Notes under the pieces: model-generated
What the model saw: the letters and a program-made list of their open reading frames with translations, nothing else
Told to the model about the DNA's origin: nothing
Database searches by the model: none
Program-made: the position numbers and the translations under genes
Assembly: GCA_938091495.1 (NCBI GenBank)
Contig: CALLJF010000035.1
Location: 1-34,261 of the forward strand
Direction of reading: 5' to 3'
DNA: 34,261 bases
Origin: an uncultured Nitrososphaerales archaeon
GTDB taxonomy: Archaea > Thermoproteota > Nitrososphaeria > Nitrososphaerales > JACAEJ01
Part shown: positions 1-8,330 of the stretch, piece after piece
Numbering within the stretch: position 1 is the first letter of the stretch
Layout of the letters: every line of letters starts with the position of its first letter

Positions 1-1
1 A

Positions 2-1054
2 GCCTTCACAATAGGTGATAAGCGCATATTTATAGATGCCAGGACGATAGGGAAAAGCGAATTAACTACAGTCATGCACTTGGAAGCTTGTCAGCGCTTT
101 CTCAACGGTGAAACTAGAACAATTCAAGAGTTATACGAACAAGCAATAGCACATATCAAACATTATGTTTGCCACTCATGGAATGAAGTGTTGTATGATA
201 TACATGCTTGCATATCCATAGCTTCCTATTTTTTCGACCTCTTTAATGCATTTCCTCTCATCCTATTCTTTGGGCCTCATGATTCTGGTAAGAGCAGGGC
301 CCTTAAGACTCTAATCTATCTTGGCCATAGGGGCATGGTCTTAGTAGGCCCTACTGTAGCCCCCATCTTCAGAACAATAGAAGCATGGAGACCATTCTTT
401 GGTGTTGATGAATTTGCTAAGCTCTATGAAGAATTGCTACAGATCGTAAGAGCAGTGTATAAGCGTGGCGAAAAGGTGCCAAGAATGGAGAAGTCAAAAA
501 GAGAGATAATGTATTTGAGGCTTTTTGAGACTTACACCCCCTTTGCTATGGGCACTACAGAGATGCCAGAGCCCATGACAGTTTCTCGTTGCATTATCAT
601 AAACATGAGAAGAGCGCCTGATCCAAGCAAAAGGGATCCTGAGCCTGAAGATTTTGAAGAGTTCAGAAACCAAGCATATATAGCAAGATTAACCCAAGCC
701 TATGAAGTATATGAAACTGCAAAGAAGTTAGATCAAGAAGAGTTAGAGCGAATAAAAAGGAAGGCAGGCATGGGCTTTGAGGTTAAAGTTGAATGGCTAC
801 CTAGCGAAGTGAAACTCATAAAAGGAAGGCAATTAGAAGAAGAGGTCGTAGGGGATACGATATTCATTTATTCAGATAGCTTAGATAGAGCTGTTGAGTT
901 AGTTAAGCATGGCTTCTCTGAATGGTTATTAAACCAGCATTCAAAACCATACAGGCAGATGATAAACAAGTTAATAGAGTTGTTTGAAGATATGCAGTAT
1001 GAGCAGAAGGAGAAGATAGCAAACATTATCGCCAAACTATTGGAAACTAAATGA
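2..1054 (+). CDS. P-loop ATPase/helicase-like protein of the kind found in mobile elements; 5' end lies outside the window
   Basis: Reading frame is open from base 2 (AFTIGDKRIFIDARTIGKSELTTVM...). Walker A-like GPHDSGKS and a following acidic motif (FFGVDEF). Confidence 0.6.
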   Translation, partial: AFTIGDKRIFIDARTIGKSELTTVMHLEACQRFLNGETRTIQELYEQAIAHIKHYVCHSWNEVLYDIHACISIASYFFDLFNAFPLILFFGPHDSGKSRALKTLIYLGHRGMVLVGPTVAPIFRTIEAWRPFFGVDEFAKLYEELLQIVRAVYKRGEKVPRMEKSKREIMYLRLFETYTPFAMGTTEMPEPMTVSRCIIINMRRAPDPSKRDPEPEDFEEFRNQAYIARLTQAYEVYETAKKLDQEELERIKRKAGMGFEVKVEWLPSEVKLIKGRQLEEEVVGDTIFIYSDSLDRAVELVKHGFSEWLLNQHSKPYRQMINKLIELFEDMQYEQKEKIANIIAKLLETK

Positions 1055-1124
1055 ACGGTCTCTGTTTTTATACTAATGAACTTATGTATACCCTTCGGAG
1101 GATCTACTTTCCGTTGATTATTCT

Positions 1125-1158
1125 CTGAAGTTATCAACCCATAAGTTGATAACTTCAG
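1125..1158. repeat. 14-bp perfect inverted repeat with 6-nt loop (terminator or operator)
   Basis: CTGAAGTTATCAAC-CCATAA-GTTGATAACTTCAG in the gap between two CDSs; T-rich tract follows. Confidence 0.8.
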
Positions 1159-1202
1159 TAAATCTTTTAATTACACCTTATTTTTTAATATATTGATTCC
1201 CC

Positions 1203-2069
1203 TTGTCATATGATCTTGAAGCGTATAAGCAGGATTTCAAAGCCGCTCAACTTGCATTGGAGGCTGAAGATTTTGAACTTATGAATATATTTGCGAATAG
1301 AATGATGGCTAATGCTTCGATATTTAAAGATAGTAAATTTGCCCTACCAGGCTTCTTTTTAAAAGACATAGCTCTAGCCTTACTCCCCCTTAAGGAGCGT
1401 CGATCACCCACCCCTTTAGTTACTGCTAAAAATGTTACTGAGAGTTACGTAAAAGAACTTTTTGAAAATACAAAAGAGGGAAAGTTCTCGCTTAAACATC
1501 TCTGGGAGAGCTATTTGGATTTCTATAATAGAGTTCGTGTAACCCTGTTAAACGAACAGGAGAAAGAAAGTTATATTAAGGAAATGCCTAATTTCACACA
1601 TATAGCCTACCAAAGATTATTAGAATTTCTTGATGCTAATAAAGAACTTCTACACCATAAGAGATGTAGACTTCTTGCCGGAATAATTAACGAGATGGAT
1701 AGAATCTCAAGAGCTCATGGCATAGAACTTGCTGACCTCCTTATTCGGTCTCTTATCGTATCACTGAATCGGTGTTACGAATATGTGTCAACAACATCTG
1801 ACTCACAAGAGGAGTTTACGAAAAGGGTGAAAGAAGAAATCCTCCATTATATACCAAGGATTCTTCAAGTAACTGAAATTATCGAAAAATCCGTCGAAGA
1901 GGCCAATAGCTTGCTATGGGAGCTGATAGACCAATGGAGGGAGTATTTTATGAAGTATATGGAAATACCACGTCCCATACTTGTAAAGGAACGTGAGGAA
2001 CTTCCAGAAGAAGTAAGGAAGAGACTTATAGAAGGTGTTGCAAAAGCTTTAGAAAAAGAGGTGAAGTAA
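1203..2069 (+). CDS. Conserved hypothetical, mostly helical protein (TTG start); first gene of a three-gene cassette
   Basis: 288-aa ORF, co-directional with the next two ORFs; start codon TTG. Confidence 0.6.
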   Translation: MSYDLEAYKQDFKAAQLALEAEDFELMNIFANRMMANASIFKDSKFALPGFFLKDIALALLPLKERRSPTPLVTAKNVTESYVKELFENTKEGKFSLKHLWESYLDFYNRVRVTLLNEQEKESYIKEMPNFTHIAYQRLLEFLDANKELLHHKRCRLLAGIINEMDRISRAHGIELADLLIRSLIVSLNRCYEYVSTTSDSQEEFTKRVKEEILHYIPRILQVTEIIEKSVEEANSLLWELIDQWREYFMKYMEIPRPILVKEREELPEEVRKRLIEGVAKALEKEVK

Positions 2070-2176
2070 CCCTGTCTTTATTAACTACTGTTCAGGAGAT
2101 ACATAGAATATATCCTGATATTAGCCCTGAAAAATTCGCAACTGTTTTAGACTTTATTTTAGCAGATGCGGTTAAA

Positions 2177-2863
2177 ATGATACGCCTCCCTCCTACACCT
2201 CCGATAATTGAGATAAAAAAAGAAGAGTTGTTAAGGAAAAGAATGCGTAAAGGTAAGACAAGGAGTCGTCTTTTAAGAGGTGAGCTTTACCAAGCAGTTG
2301 CAAAAGCAAAGGGAATTCTTAATGGTGGTTCATGTTCTGACGCGTTAGAGTGGTTATCCGAAATAGAAAGCGCAACGAGCTATAGGATAAGAGCTTTAAG
2401 TCCTATGACATATTTAACATACTTCCCTGATCGGGGTAAAGATCTAACCATACCTATGCCACCGGTTGAAGAAGCGGTTATGGAGAGAAGAGCGCCTCCC
2501 TCCTTAGTAAAATTTGACATTGGCAAATCTTTATCTGAGAAGATTCGAAAGGAAAATGTTTTCTTAGACTTCCTTGGAACTGTGGAACGGAGTTGTAGGA
2601 GATTCATCCTTAAACATAAGCAGAGATGGGAATTTATAGTTGAAGAAATAGCTGATGTCGAAGAACCTGAGTGGAGGCGGATAGTTCTCATAGCAAAACC
2701 CCCTCCTAACCTCTCATTAGATGATATCCTCAAACTATGGGACTCTTTGGATGATGAAGTTCGTAAGCCTTTAGAACATGCTATAAGTTCCATGCCAGAA
2801 CTAAAGGCGACTGCCATGCGGAGCTTAGAGGAGAGCCTTTACATTGAAGTGGATCTATGTTGA
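2177..2863 (+). CDS. Hypothetical protein; frame is open upstream to about 2072, so the true start may be earlier
   Basis: 228-aa ORF; in-frame upstream sequence SLLTTVQEIHRIYPDISPEKFATVLDFILADAVK has no stop. Overlaps the next ORF by 7 nt. Confidence 0.6.
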   Translation: MIRLPPTPPIIEIKKEELLRKRMRKGKTRSRLLRGELYQAVAKAKGILNGGSCSDALEWLSEIESATSYRIRALSPMTYLTYFPDRGKDLTIPMPPVEEAVMERRAPPSLVKFDIGKSLSEKIRKENVFLDFLGTVERSCRRFILKHKQRWEFIVEEIADVEEPEWRRIVLIAKPPPNLSLDDILKLWDSLDDEVRKPLEHAISSMPELKATAMRSLEESLYIEVDLC

Positions 2864-3288
2864 ATGGACCTTCTGGCTTATTTAAGCCTGAGCTTTTTTA
2901 TGAATTAGCTCAAAAGTTATTAGAAGATTCTAATTATGAAACGAATAGCAGGATAAGAACTGCTGTGAGTAGAGCATACTACGCAGCTTTCTTAACAGCA
3001 AGAAGTAGACTTGAAGTCCTTAACTTTAACTTGCACAGACAGCAAGTACATAAGGAAGTTCATGAAGCTATTAAAAGCAAGGATCCAAAACTAGCTCAAA
3101 AGTTGTCAACATTAAGGAGATATCGCAACGAGGCTGATTATGACCTTAACTTAACATTAACTATACATGCTGCGAAAAGTTACCTTGAGATATGCCGAAT
3201 AATTCTTAAACCTTTATCAGAACTTTCATTTACTATACAAGAAGCAAATTGCATTCAACAAAAATTTGAACTTCAGCTAAGGAAATGA
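2857..3288 (+). CDS. HEPN-domain-like protein
   Basis: Helical protein with SRAYYAAFLTARSRLE and LRRYRNEADYDL, resembling HEPN-family motifs; overlaps the upstream ORF. Confidence 0.6.
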   Translation: MLNGPSGLFKPELFYELAQKLLEDSNYETNSRIRTAVSRAYYAAFLTARSRLEVLNFNLHRQQVHKEVHEAIKSKDPKLAQKLSTLRRYRNEADYDLNLTLTIHAAKSYLEICRIILKPLSELSFTIQEANCIQQKFELQLRK

Positions 3289-3398
3289 GAAATCGATAGC
3301 ACTACGGAAAAATTTCAGTTAAACTCCGTATCTTATAGTATTCCATGGGTAGTTTGAATGCAAATGGGTCTTCCCTCAGAATAGAGGAGGCTTAGCTC

Positions 3399-3476
3399 AT
3401 CGAATTGTACGAAGATATACAGTATGAGCAGAAGGAAAGGATTGCAGACGCCATCACCAAGATACTTCACGACTAA
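3399..3476 (+). pseudogene. Orphan C-terminal remnant of a second copy of the ATPase at 2-1054
   Basis: LIELYEDIQYEQKERIADAITKILHD* matches the 74..1054 protein C-terminus LIELFEDMQYEQKEKIANIIAKLLETK*; in-frame TAG at 3393-3395. Confidence 0.75.
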
Positions 3477-3526
3477 GAACGCTCCGAGGAAGCGTTATAT
3501 TGGCAGTGGAAGAAAATCACAGAGGA

Positions 3527-3580
3527 GAGCTGTCAATAGATTGACAAACTATTTATAAATGAGCTGTCAATGATCTGACA
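3527..3580 (+). promoter_or_regulatory. Two operator-like repeats flanking a TATA box for the AAA ATPase gene
   Basis: GAGCTGTCAATAGATTGACA (3527-3546) and GAGCTGTCAATGATCTGACA (3561-3580), each palindromic. TTTATAAA lies between at 3552-3559; ATG at 3583. Confidence 0.65.
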
Positions 3581-3582
3581 GG

Positions 3583-5076
3583 ATGTCCCTTCCAATCGAG
3601 CTTACAGACCAGAATCCTTGGTGGAGAGACAAATCAACAATCGATAAAGATAGATACATAGCCACATGGAAAGTCTCCAGCGTCCCTTGGAACCCCAGAC
3701 TACAACACACCTTTGACCTTGATACTGACTTGGTGTATACGATTCGAGGTCCGAGGCAGGTTGGCAAGACCACTCTAACAAAACTCATGGTCAAGGACCT
3801 TCTTGAGAAGGTTGATGCGAGGAGAGTCTTCTACTACACCTGTGATCTTATTGCAAATCCTAGAGAGCTTACCAGCATAATCGCAACGTACATCGACTGG
3901 CTAAGGAGCTTCACTGATGAGAGGGCTTTCATGTTCTTAGACGAAGTTTCATCGATTCGAGAGTGGCAGAGAGCCATCAAACATCTGGCTGATACTGGTA
4001 AGTTGGAGGCTGTTACTGTCTTTCTCACTGGTTCTCACACGTTGGATATAAAGGCCATGTCTGAGAGGCTTCCTGGTAGACGTGGCGTAGCTGAAGACAC
4101 TTTGGACAAGATCTTGCTTCCCATGAAGTACTCCGAATATGTGGAAACTCTAAACAAAGAAATTTCACGGGAAGTTGCCTCTCTCAGTCTAAGAAGATGG
4201 GAGCGGAGGAGATCTTTAATTGAGATGATATCAAGAGGAGAGATTCCTAATGAATTTGACAGACTCGCTCTCTTCCTGAAGGACCTTAACGAAAACCTAC
4301 AGAACTACTTCCTGACTGGTGGCATACCTCATGTGGTGGATGACTATCTAAAGACTGGGAAGATTTCGGAAGGTGTGTACAGGACCTATATTGATGTTGT
4401 AAGAGGAGATCTGATTAGGTGGGGAAAGCGTGAGGGCTACTTAAGACAAGTTTTGAGCAGAGTTATGGAGACGCTAGGCAGCCCTGTAGGATGGAACACG
4501 CTTAGACAGAACACTGACATAGCAAGTCATAACACAGTAGCTGACTATGTCGACGCTCTCAAGGACAGCTTCATCCTAATCTATCTACACCAGTTCGATA
4601 TATCAAGAAAAAAGCCATCTTATCAAAAAGAGAAGAAGATTCACTTTCGCGATCCTTTCTTCCTGCATGCCCTAAGAGGCTGGGTTTCAGGAAGAGAGCC
4701 CTTCATGGAGAGCCTCGATTTCCTAAGAGATGCGGAGAATGTTGGAAGGTTAGTTGAGGGCATTGTGGCGGATCATCTCGTTAGACTGGCCTTCCATCTT
4801 AGTGAACAGAAACAGCTCTTCGAATATGAAAATGCATTGTTCTTTTGGAGAGGTAAGAAAGAGAGGGAGGTTGACTTTGTTCTTAGAATGAATGCAACAT
4901 ATCTGCCCATCGAGGTCAAGTATCAACGCAGCGTCAAGAGAAGCGATCTCTATGGAGTAATAGACTTCGGAAAGGGGGCAGAATCTAAGGGAGGCCTAAT
5001 CCTGTCGAGGGATAAGCTCCAAATTAAGAATAAGATCGTAGTCGTGCCTCTTGCTTTGTTCTTGATGCTGGCATGA
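3583..5076 (+). CDS. AAA ATPase with C-terminal DUF4143-type domain
   Basis: Walker A GPRQVGKTT, Walker B-like AFMFLDEVSS, C-terminal EVDFVLR...LPIEVKYQ. Confidence 0.85.
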   Translation: MSLPIELTDQNPWWRDKSTIDKDRYIATWKVSSVPWNPRLQHTFDLDTDLVYTIRGPRQVGKTTLTKLMVKDLLEKVDARRVFYYTCDLIANPRELTSIIATYIDWLRSFTDERAFMFLDEVSSIREWQRAIKHLADTGKLEAVTVFLTGSHTLDIKAMSERLPGRRGVAEDTLDKILLPMKYSEYVETLNKEISREVASLSLRRWERRRSLIEMISRGEIPNEFDRLALFLKDLNENLQNYFLTGGIPHVVDDYLKTGKISEGVYRTYIDVVRGDLIRWGKREGYLRQVLSRVMETLGSPVGWNTLRQNTDIASHNTVADYVDALKDSFILIYLHQFDISRKKPSYQKEKKIHFRDPFFLHALRGWVSGREPFMESLDFLRDAENVGRLVEGIVADHLVRLAFHLSEQKQLFEYENALFFWRGKKEREVDFVLRMNATYLPIEVKYQRSVKRSDLYGVIDFGKGAESKGGLILSRDKLQIKNKIVVVPLALFLMLA

Positions 5077-5127
5077 GACTATGGAATCCTTAGCAAAGAT
5101 TACTTGAATCATTAAAACAATACAGTA

Positions 5128-5193
5128 TTGCCAGTATCATCTACTAGAATCAGGAATAAAGAAATAGATGAGGAAGGGCATAAAATCAGATAG
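5128..5193 (+). pseudogene. C-terminal remnant of phosphopantetheine adenylyltransferase (coaD)
   Basis: LPVSSTRIRNKEIDEEGHKIR* matches the C-terminus of the CoaD protein at 27820-28293 (LPISSTRIRNKEIDEEGHKIKH*); the differences I counted are nearly all transitions. Confidence 0.85.
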
Positions 5194-5227
5194 TAAAACT
5201 TGGATTAAAAAAATAAGAGGTGGTTAG

Positions 5228-5695
5228 TTAATAAGGCCCTCCAAGACCATTAGGTGTTGCTAAGGCATACCATTCATGTTCGCCAGGTGTGGCTACTCCT
5301 TGATCCATTATTACTTCAAATTGATCCCAGATTGGATAGCCATCTTCTCTCCAATATGGACTATTTTGTAATTCTAGACCGACCCATATTATCTTATAGT
5401 GCCAAGTGGGCTCTCCTGAACCACTTGGAAACGCTCCGTTCCATTCGTTTGTGCACCAAGCATCAGGCGTCCAAGGTGCACCGTGAAATCTAGCATCATC
5501 CCATGCTTTGCTCCACTTCATAACAAGATGATCATTTGCATAAGTTGGGTCTCCCCAAACCGTTCCATCTAGAACTCTATCAACACCATCAGCCTTTCCA
5601 ACGAATACTCTTGCTTTATAATTGTATCCAAACTTATCGAAACCACTTTTAGCCATTACTGGTATTGCGAATACTGCCATGCTCATTAGGAACAT
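5228..5695 (-). CDS. Small secreted Trp/Tyr-rich hypothetical protein
   Basis: 155 aa; short hydrophobic N-terminus MFLMSMAVFAIPVMA; aromatic-rich mature region. Confidence 0.6.
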   Translation of the reverse strand: MFLMSMAVFAIPVMAKSGFDKFGYNYKARVFVGKADGVDRVLDGTVWGDPTYANDHLVMKWSKAWDDARFHGAPWTPDAWCTNEWNGAFPSGSGEPTWHYKIIWVGLELQNSPYWREDGYPIWDQFEVIMDQGVATPGEHEWYALATPNGLGGPY

Positions 5696-5929
5696 TGCAA
5701 CAGCGAAGATTGAAAATTACAAAGCAAAAACAATATCAAGTATTTCTGAGCGAAGTATTCTAGAATTCTTTTAAATATTTGACCATTATGATGTAAAAAG
5801 TATCTCGCTGTGCTCCCTCCCTACAGCCAAGCAATCTGTTGTGATATGTCTATCTTCCCAATATACCATACGACTTTATGGTGTTGATGATCTTTCAGGC
5901 TCTTATCACTTAAAAGCGCGTTAAGAAGA

Positions 5930-6382
5930 CTATCTCCTGGGTTTTTCTTTTTTACCCAAGACGAGCATATTCAAAGAGACTCCGTTGACTGTAGAAACTT
6001 TCCATCTTACTCCAGGTATATCGCCCATAGACCTTCCCATAGAGCCTCCTATCCCTTCAATTATGACTTCATCATGCTCATCCACATAATTTAATGCGCC
6101 ATCACCTGGAAGGAAGCTTGTTATCTGCTTGCCATTCTTCACCAATTGAACACGAACACATTTTCTTATGGCAGAGTTAGGCTGCTTTGATTCAACTCCA
6201 ACCTTCTCCAAGACTATGGCTCTGGCTTGAGGAGCACCTTCAAGAGGGTCTGCTTTCTTATCGAGCATCAATAGCCTACGCTTATAGTACTTGTCAGACC
6301 ATCTTAGCTTCTGCTTTTTCCTCCTCAATTTTCTAGCAGCCATTTCTCCTTTAGGAGACTTTGATTTAGACAATCTAACCAC
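5930..6382 (-). CDS. rps12: 30S ribosomal protein uS12 (archaeal type)
   Basis: [30 protein letters not shown] and [10 protein letters not shown] are characteristic of uS12/S23e. Confidence 0.97.
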   Translation of the reverse strand: MVRLSKSKSPKGEMAARKLRRKKQKLRWSDKYYKRRLLMLDKKADPLEGAPQARAIVLEKVGVESKQPNSAIRKCVRVQLVKNGKQITSFLPGDGALNYVDEHDEVIIEGIGGSMGRSMGDIPGVRWKVSTVNGVSLNMLVLGKKEKPRR

Positions 6383-6443
6383 CAGACTTTACTGTCCCAT
6401 ATAAAAGATTTTAGAACGATCTTTTCAACTTTGCGCTTCAACG

Positions 6444-6989
6444 ATGATTTCATGGAAGAAAGCAAAAATATATATCCCTCTCAATATTGGTGATTGTAGG
6501 CATCGAGCTATAGTGAAACACTCAGTAAAAACTGGATTTAGTTTCGGTTTGACCTCAGCAATAATCACAACGCTAGGATTGATGGTAGGCCTGACTTCTG
6601 GCACCCGCTCAGAACTTGCCGTTATCGGTGGAATATTAGTAATAGCTATAGCAGATGCATTTTCAGATGCACTAGGAATCCATATATCTGAAGAATCAGA
6701 GTGCAAGCACACATTAAAGGAAATATGGGAATCAACGATCTCCACTTTTCTGACTAAATTTATCTTCGCAACTACATTTATTGTTCCTGTCTTGCTATTT
6801 CCACTGACAACTGCAGTTATAGTAAGCATTGTTTGGGGGCTATCTCTTTTAGGAGTCTTTAGTTTCTATCTCGCAAGAGAGCAGAAGGCAAGAGCTTGGA
6901 AAGTTATCGCAGAGCATCTGTTAATTGCAATTATAGTTGTAATTATAGCGAATTTTGTTGGAGACTTTATCAGGTCGGTCTTTGTCTAA
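6444..6989 (+). CDS. VIT1/CCC1-like membrane protein
   Basis: VKTGFSFGLTSAIITTLGLMVGLTSGT and several TM segments, typical of the VIT1/CCC1 family. Confidence 0.7.
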   Translation: MISWKKAKIYIPLNIGDCRHRAIVKHSVKTGFSFGLTSAIITTLGLMVGLTSGTRSELAVIGGILVIAIADAFSDALGIHISEESECKHTLKEIWESTISTFLTKFIFATTFIVPVLLFPLTTAVIVSIVWGLSLLGVFSFYLAREQKARAWKVIAEHLLIAIIVVIIANFVGDFIRSVFV

Positions 6990-7016
6990 TGCTATAAATG
7001 CCAAAGAACTCAAACA

Positions 7017-7655
7017 TTACATCGAAATTGCCTGTGAAAACTCTTTCCAAAGACTGTTTCCTTTTTCTATCGTCTTAACAACCTTCCCACAGACAAGGTG
7101 TTTCTCGACGCTCTCTTTATGACCGCTGGTATCTGTCAGAAAGAAGCGATTTCCTTCGATTCTTGTAATCTTATGAACAACACATATAGGAACTTTCCCA
7201 CCTTGTAGCCATCTGAAACTTGGGTAAACGATTATATCTCCCTCTTTCAATTCCTCTGGCTGTAGCTTTCGCTTTATGATCAGCAAGTCACCTTCGTTGA
7301 TCAAAGGCTCCATGCACTTTTCCATGGCAAATAAGAAAGAATTCGTTTCAGTGACTTGTCTGCACATTTCACACTTAATTAACGCTAAGGCTTTCTCATC
7401 TTTTGCTAATTCTTCATCAACACCATGTCTTGCAATGAATTCTAGGAGAAACATAAGCATGACTCTGTAAGCTTCAGCGTAAATGAAAAATGGCGGACAA
7501 TCCTTCTTCATATCACAGTCAGCACAATTTTCTCTAATAATTCCTAGGATTGAATTTAACAAATCGCCAAGGGCTCTTTGGCAGGTTGCTAAGTATTTCA
7601 TGATTGCGCTTGGTATTTCATTAGCTTCCCTTAGATTTTGATTCTCTTGAGGCAT
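7017..7655 (-). CDS. S24/S26 peptidase-fold protein, Cys at nucleophile position, Cys-rich N-terminal region (paralog 1)
   Basis: CMEPLINEGDLLIIKR (cf. SMxPTxxxGD of signal peptidase/LexA-type proteins) and VVHKITRIEGNRFFLTD; N-terminal CADCDMKKDC and CEMC. Confidence 0.7.
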   Translation of the reverse strand: MPQENQNLREANEIPSAIMKYLATCQRALGDLLNSILGIIRENCADCDMKKDCPPFFIYAEAYRVMLMFLLEFIARHGVDEELAKDEKALALIKCEMCRQVTETNSFLFAMEKCMEPLINEGDLLIIKRKLQPEELKEGDIIVYPSFRWLQGGKVPICVVHKITRIEGNRFFLTDTSGHKESVEKHLVCGKVVKTIEKGNSLWKEFSQAISM

Positions 7656-7663
7656 TTTTTAAA

Positions 7664-8290
7664 TCATCTTCCCATCAACTTTTTCCATAATTCTGTGTCT
7701 CTTTTAATGATCTGGACGACTATGCCACAAATCCTCTCAACTGAGGTGAGTCCCTCATCAGGGGCTGGTTCAAAGTCGCCTTTCGTTCTAATATAGATCG
7801 AACCTTCTTTCCTAACTATCTCAACTATCCTTCTGATATGACAGTCTCCTGGACCCGCTCTCAATACAGCTATATCGCCAACATTTATAGTAAGGCGATC
7901 GATGGACCTTTTGATGAGTACTAGATCACCTTCCTCTACAGTAGGTTTCATGCACTCTTTACTCGATGCCCTTATGATGGGCTTTTTCTCTGTAAGCTGA
8001 CAGACAAAACACACCAAAGCAGGCCACCATTCTTCTAAAGATAATGAGCTATTCGAAGCCCAGGATACTAAACCGTCCCAGATACCATTGAATAGTGCGA
8101 AAACAGTTTCACGCGGGAGAAGCTCACAGCCTTCCTTTCCCTTAGATTTTGGACATTTAGAACAATATTCTTCGATAATAGACTTCTCTAGAGCTCTAGC
8201 CGTCTCATCGAAGTATAGAGTTGCATCTTCTATGATCTTCTTTGCTTTCTGTCCACTCATAATACTTTTTACGCTATTTTTTAAACTCAC
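7664..8290 (-). CDS. S24/S26 peptidase-fold protein, Cys at nucleophile position, Cys-rich N-terminal region (paralog 2)
   Basis: CMKPTVEEGDLVLIKRSI and HIRRIVEIVRKEGSIYIRTKGD; N-terminal CSKCPKSKGKEGC and CFVC. Confidence 0.7.
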   Translation of the reverse strand: MSLKNSVKSIMSGQKAKKIIEDATLYFDETARALEKSIIEEYCSKCPKSKGKEGCELLPRETVFALFNGIWDGLVSWASNSSLSLEEWWPALVCFVCQLTEKKPIIRASSKECMKPTVEEGDLVLIKRSIDRLTINVGDIAVLRAGPGDCHIRRIVEIVRKEGSIYIRTKGDFEPAPDEGLTSVERICGIVVQIIKRDTELWKKLMGR

Positions 8291-8330
8291 ATAAATTTAA
8301 AAGTTCTTTCTCATAATTTCTCTTAAAGCT

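Noticed and set aside
5790-5900. Possible C/D-box sRNA downstream of rps12 (ATGATGT, GTTGATGAT)
   Set aside because: No matching CTGA D boxes or clear guide targets.
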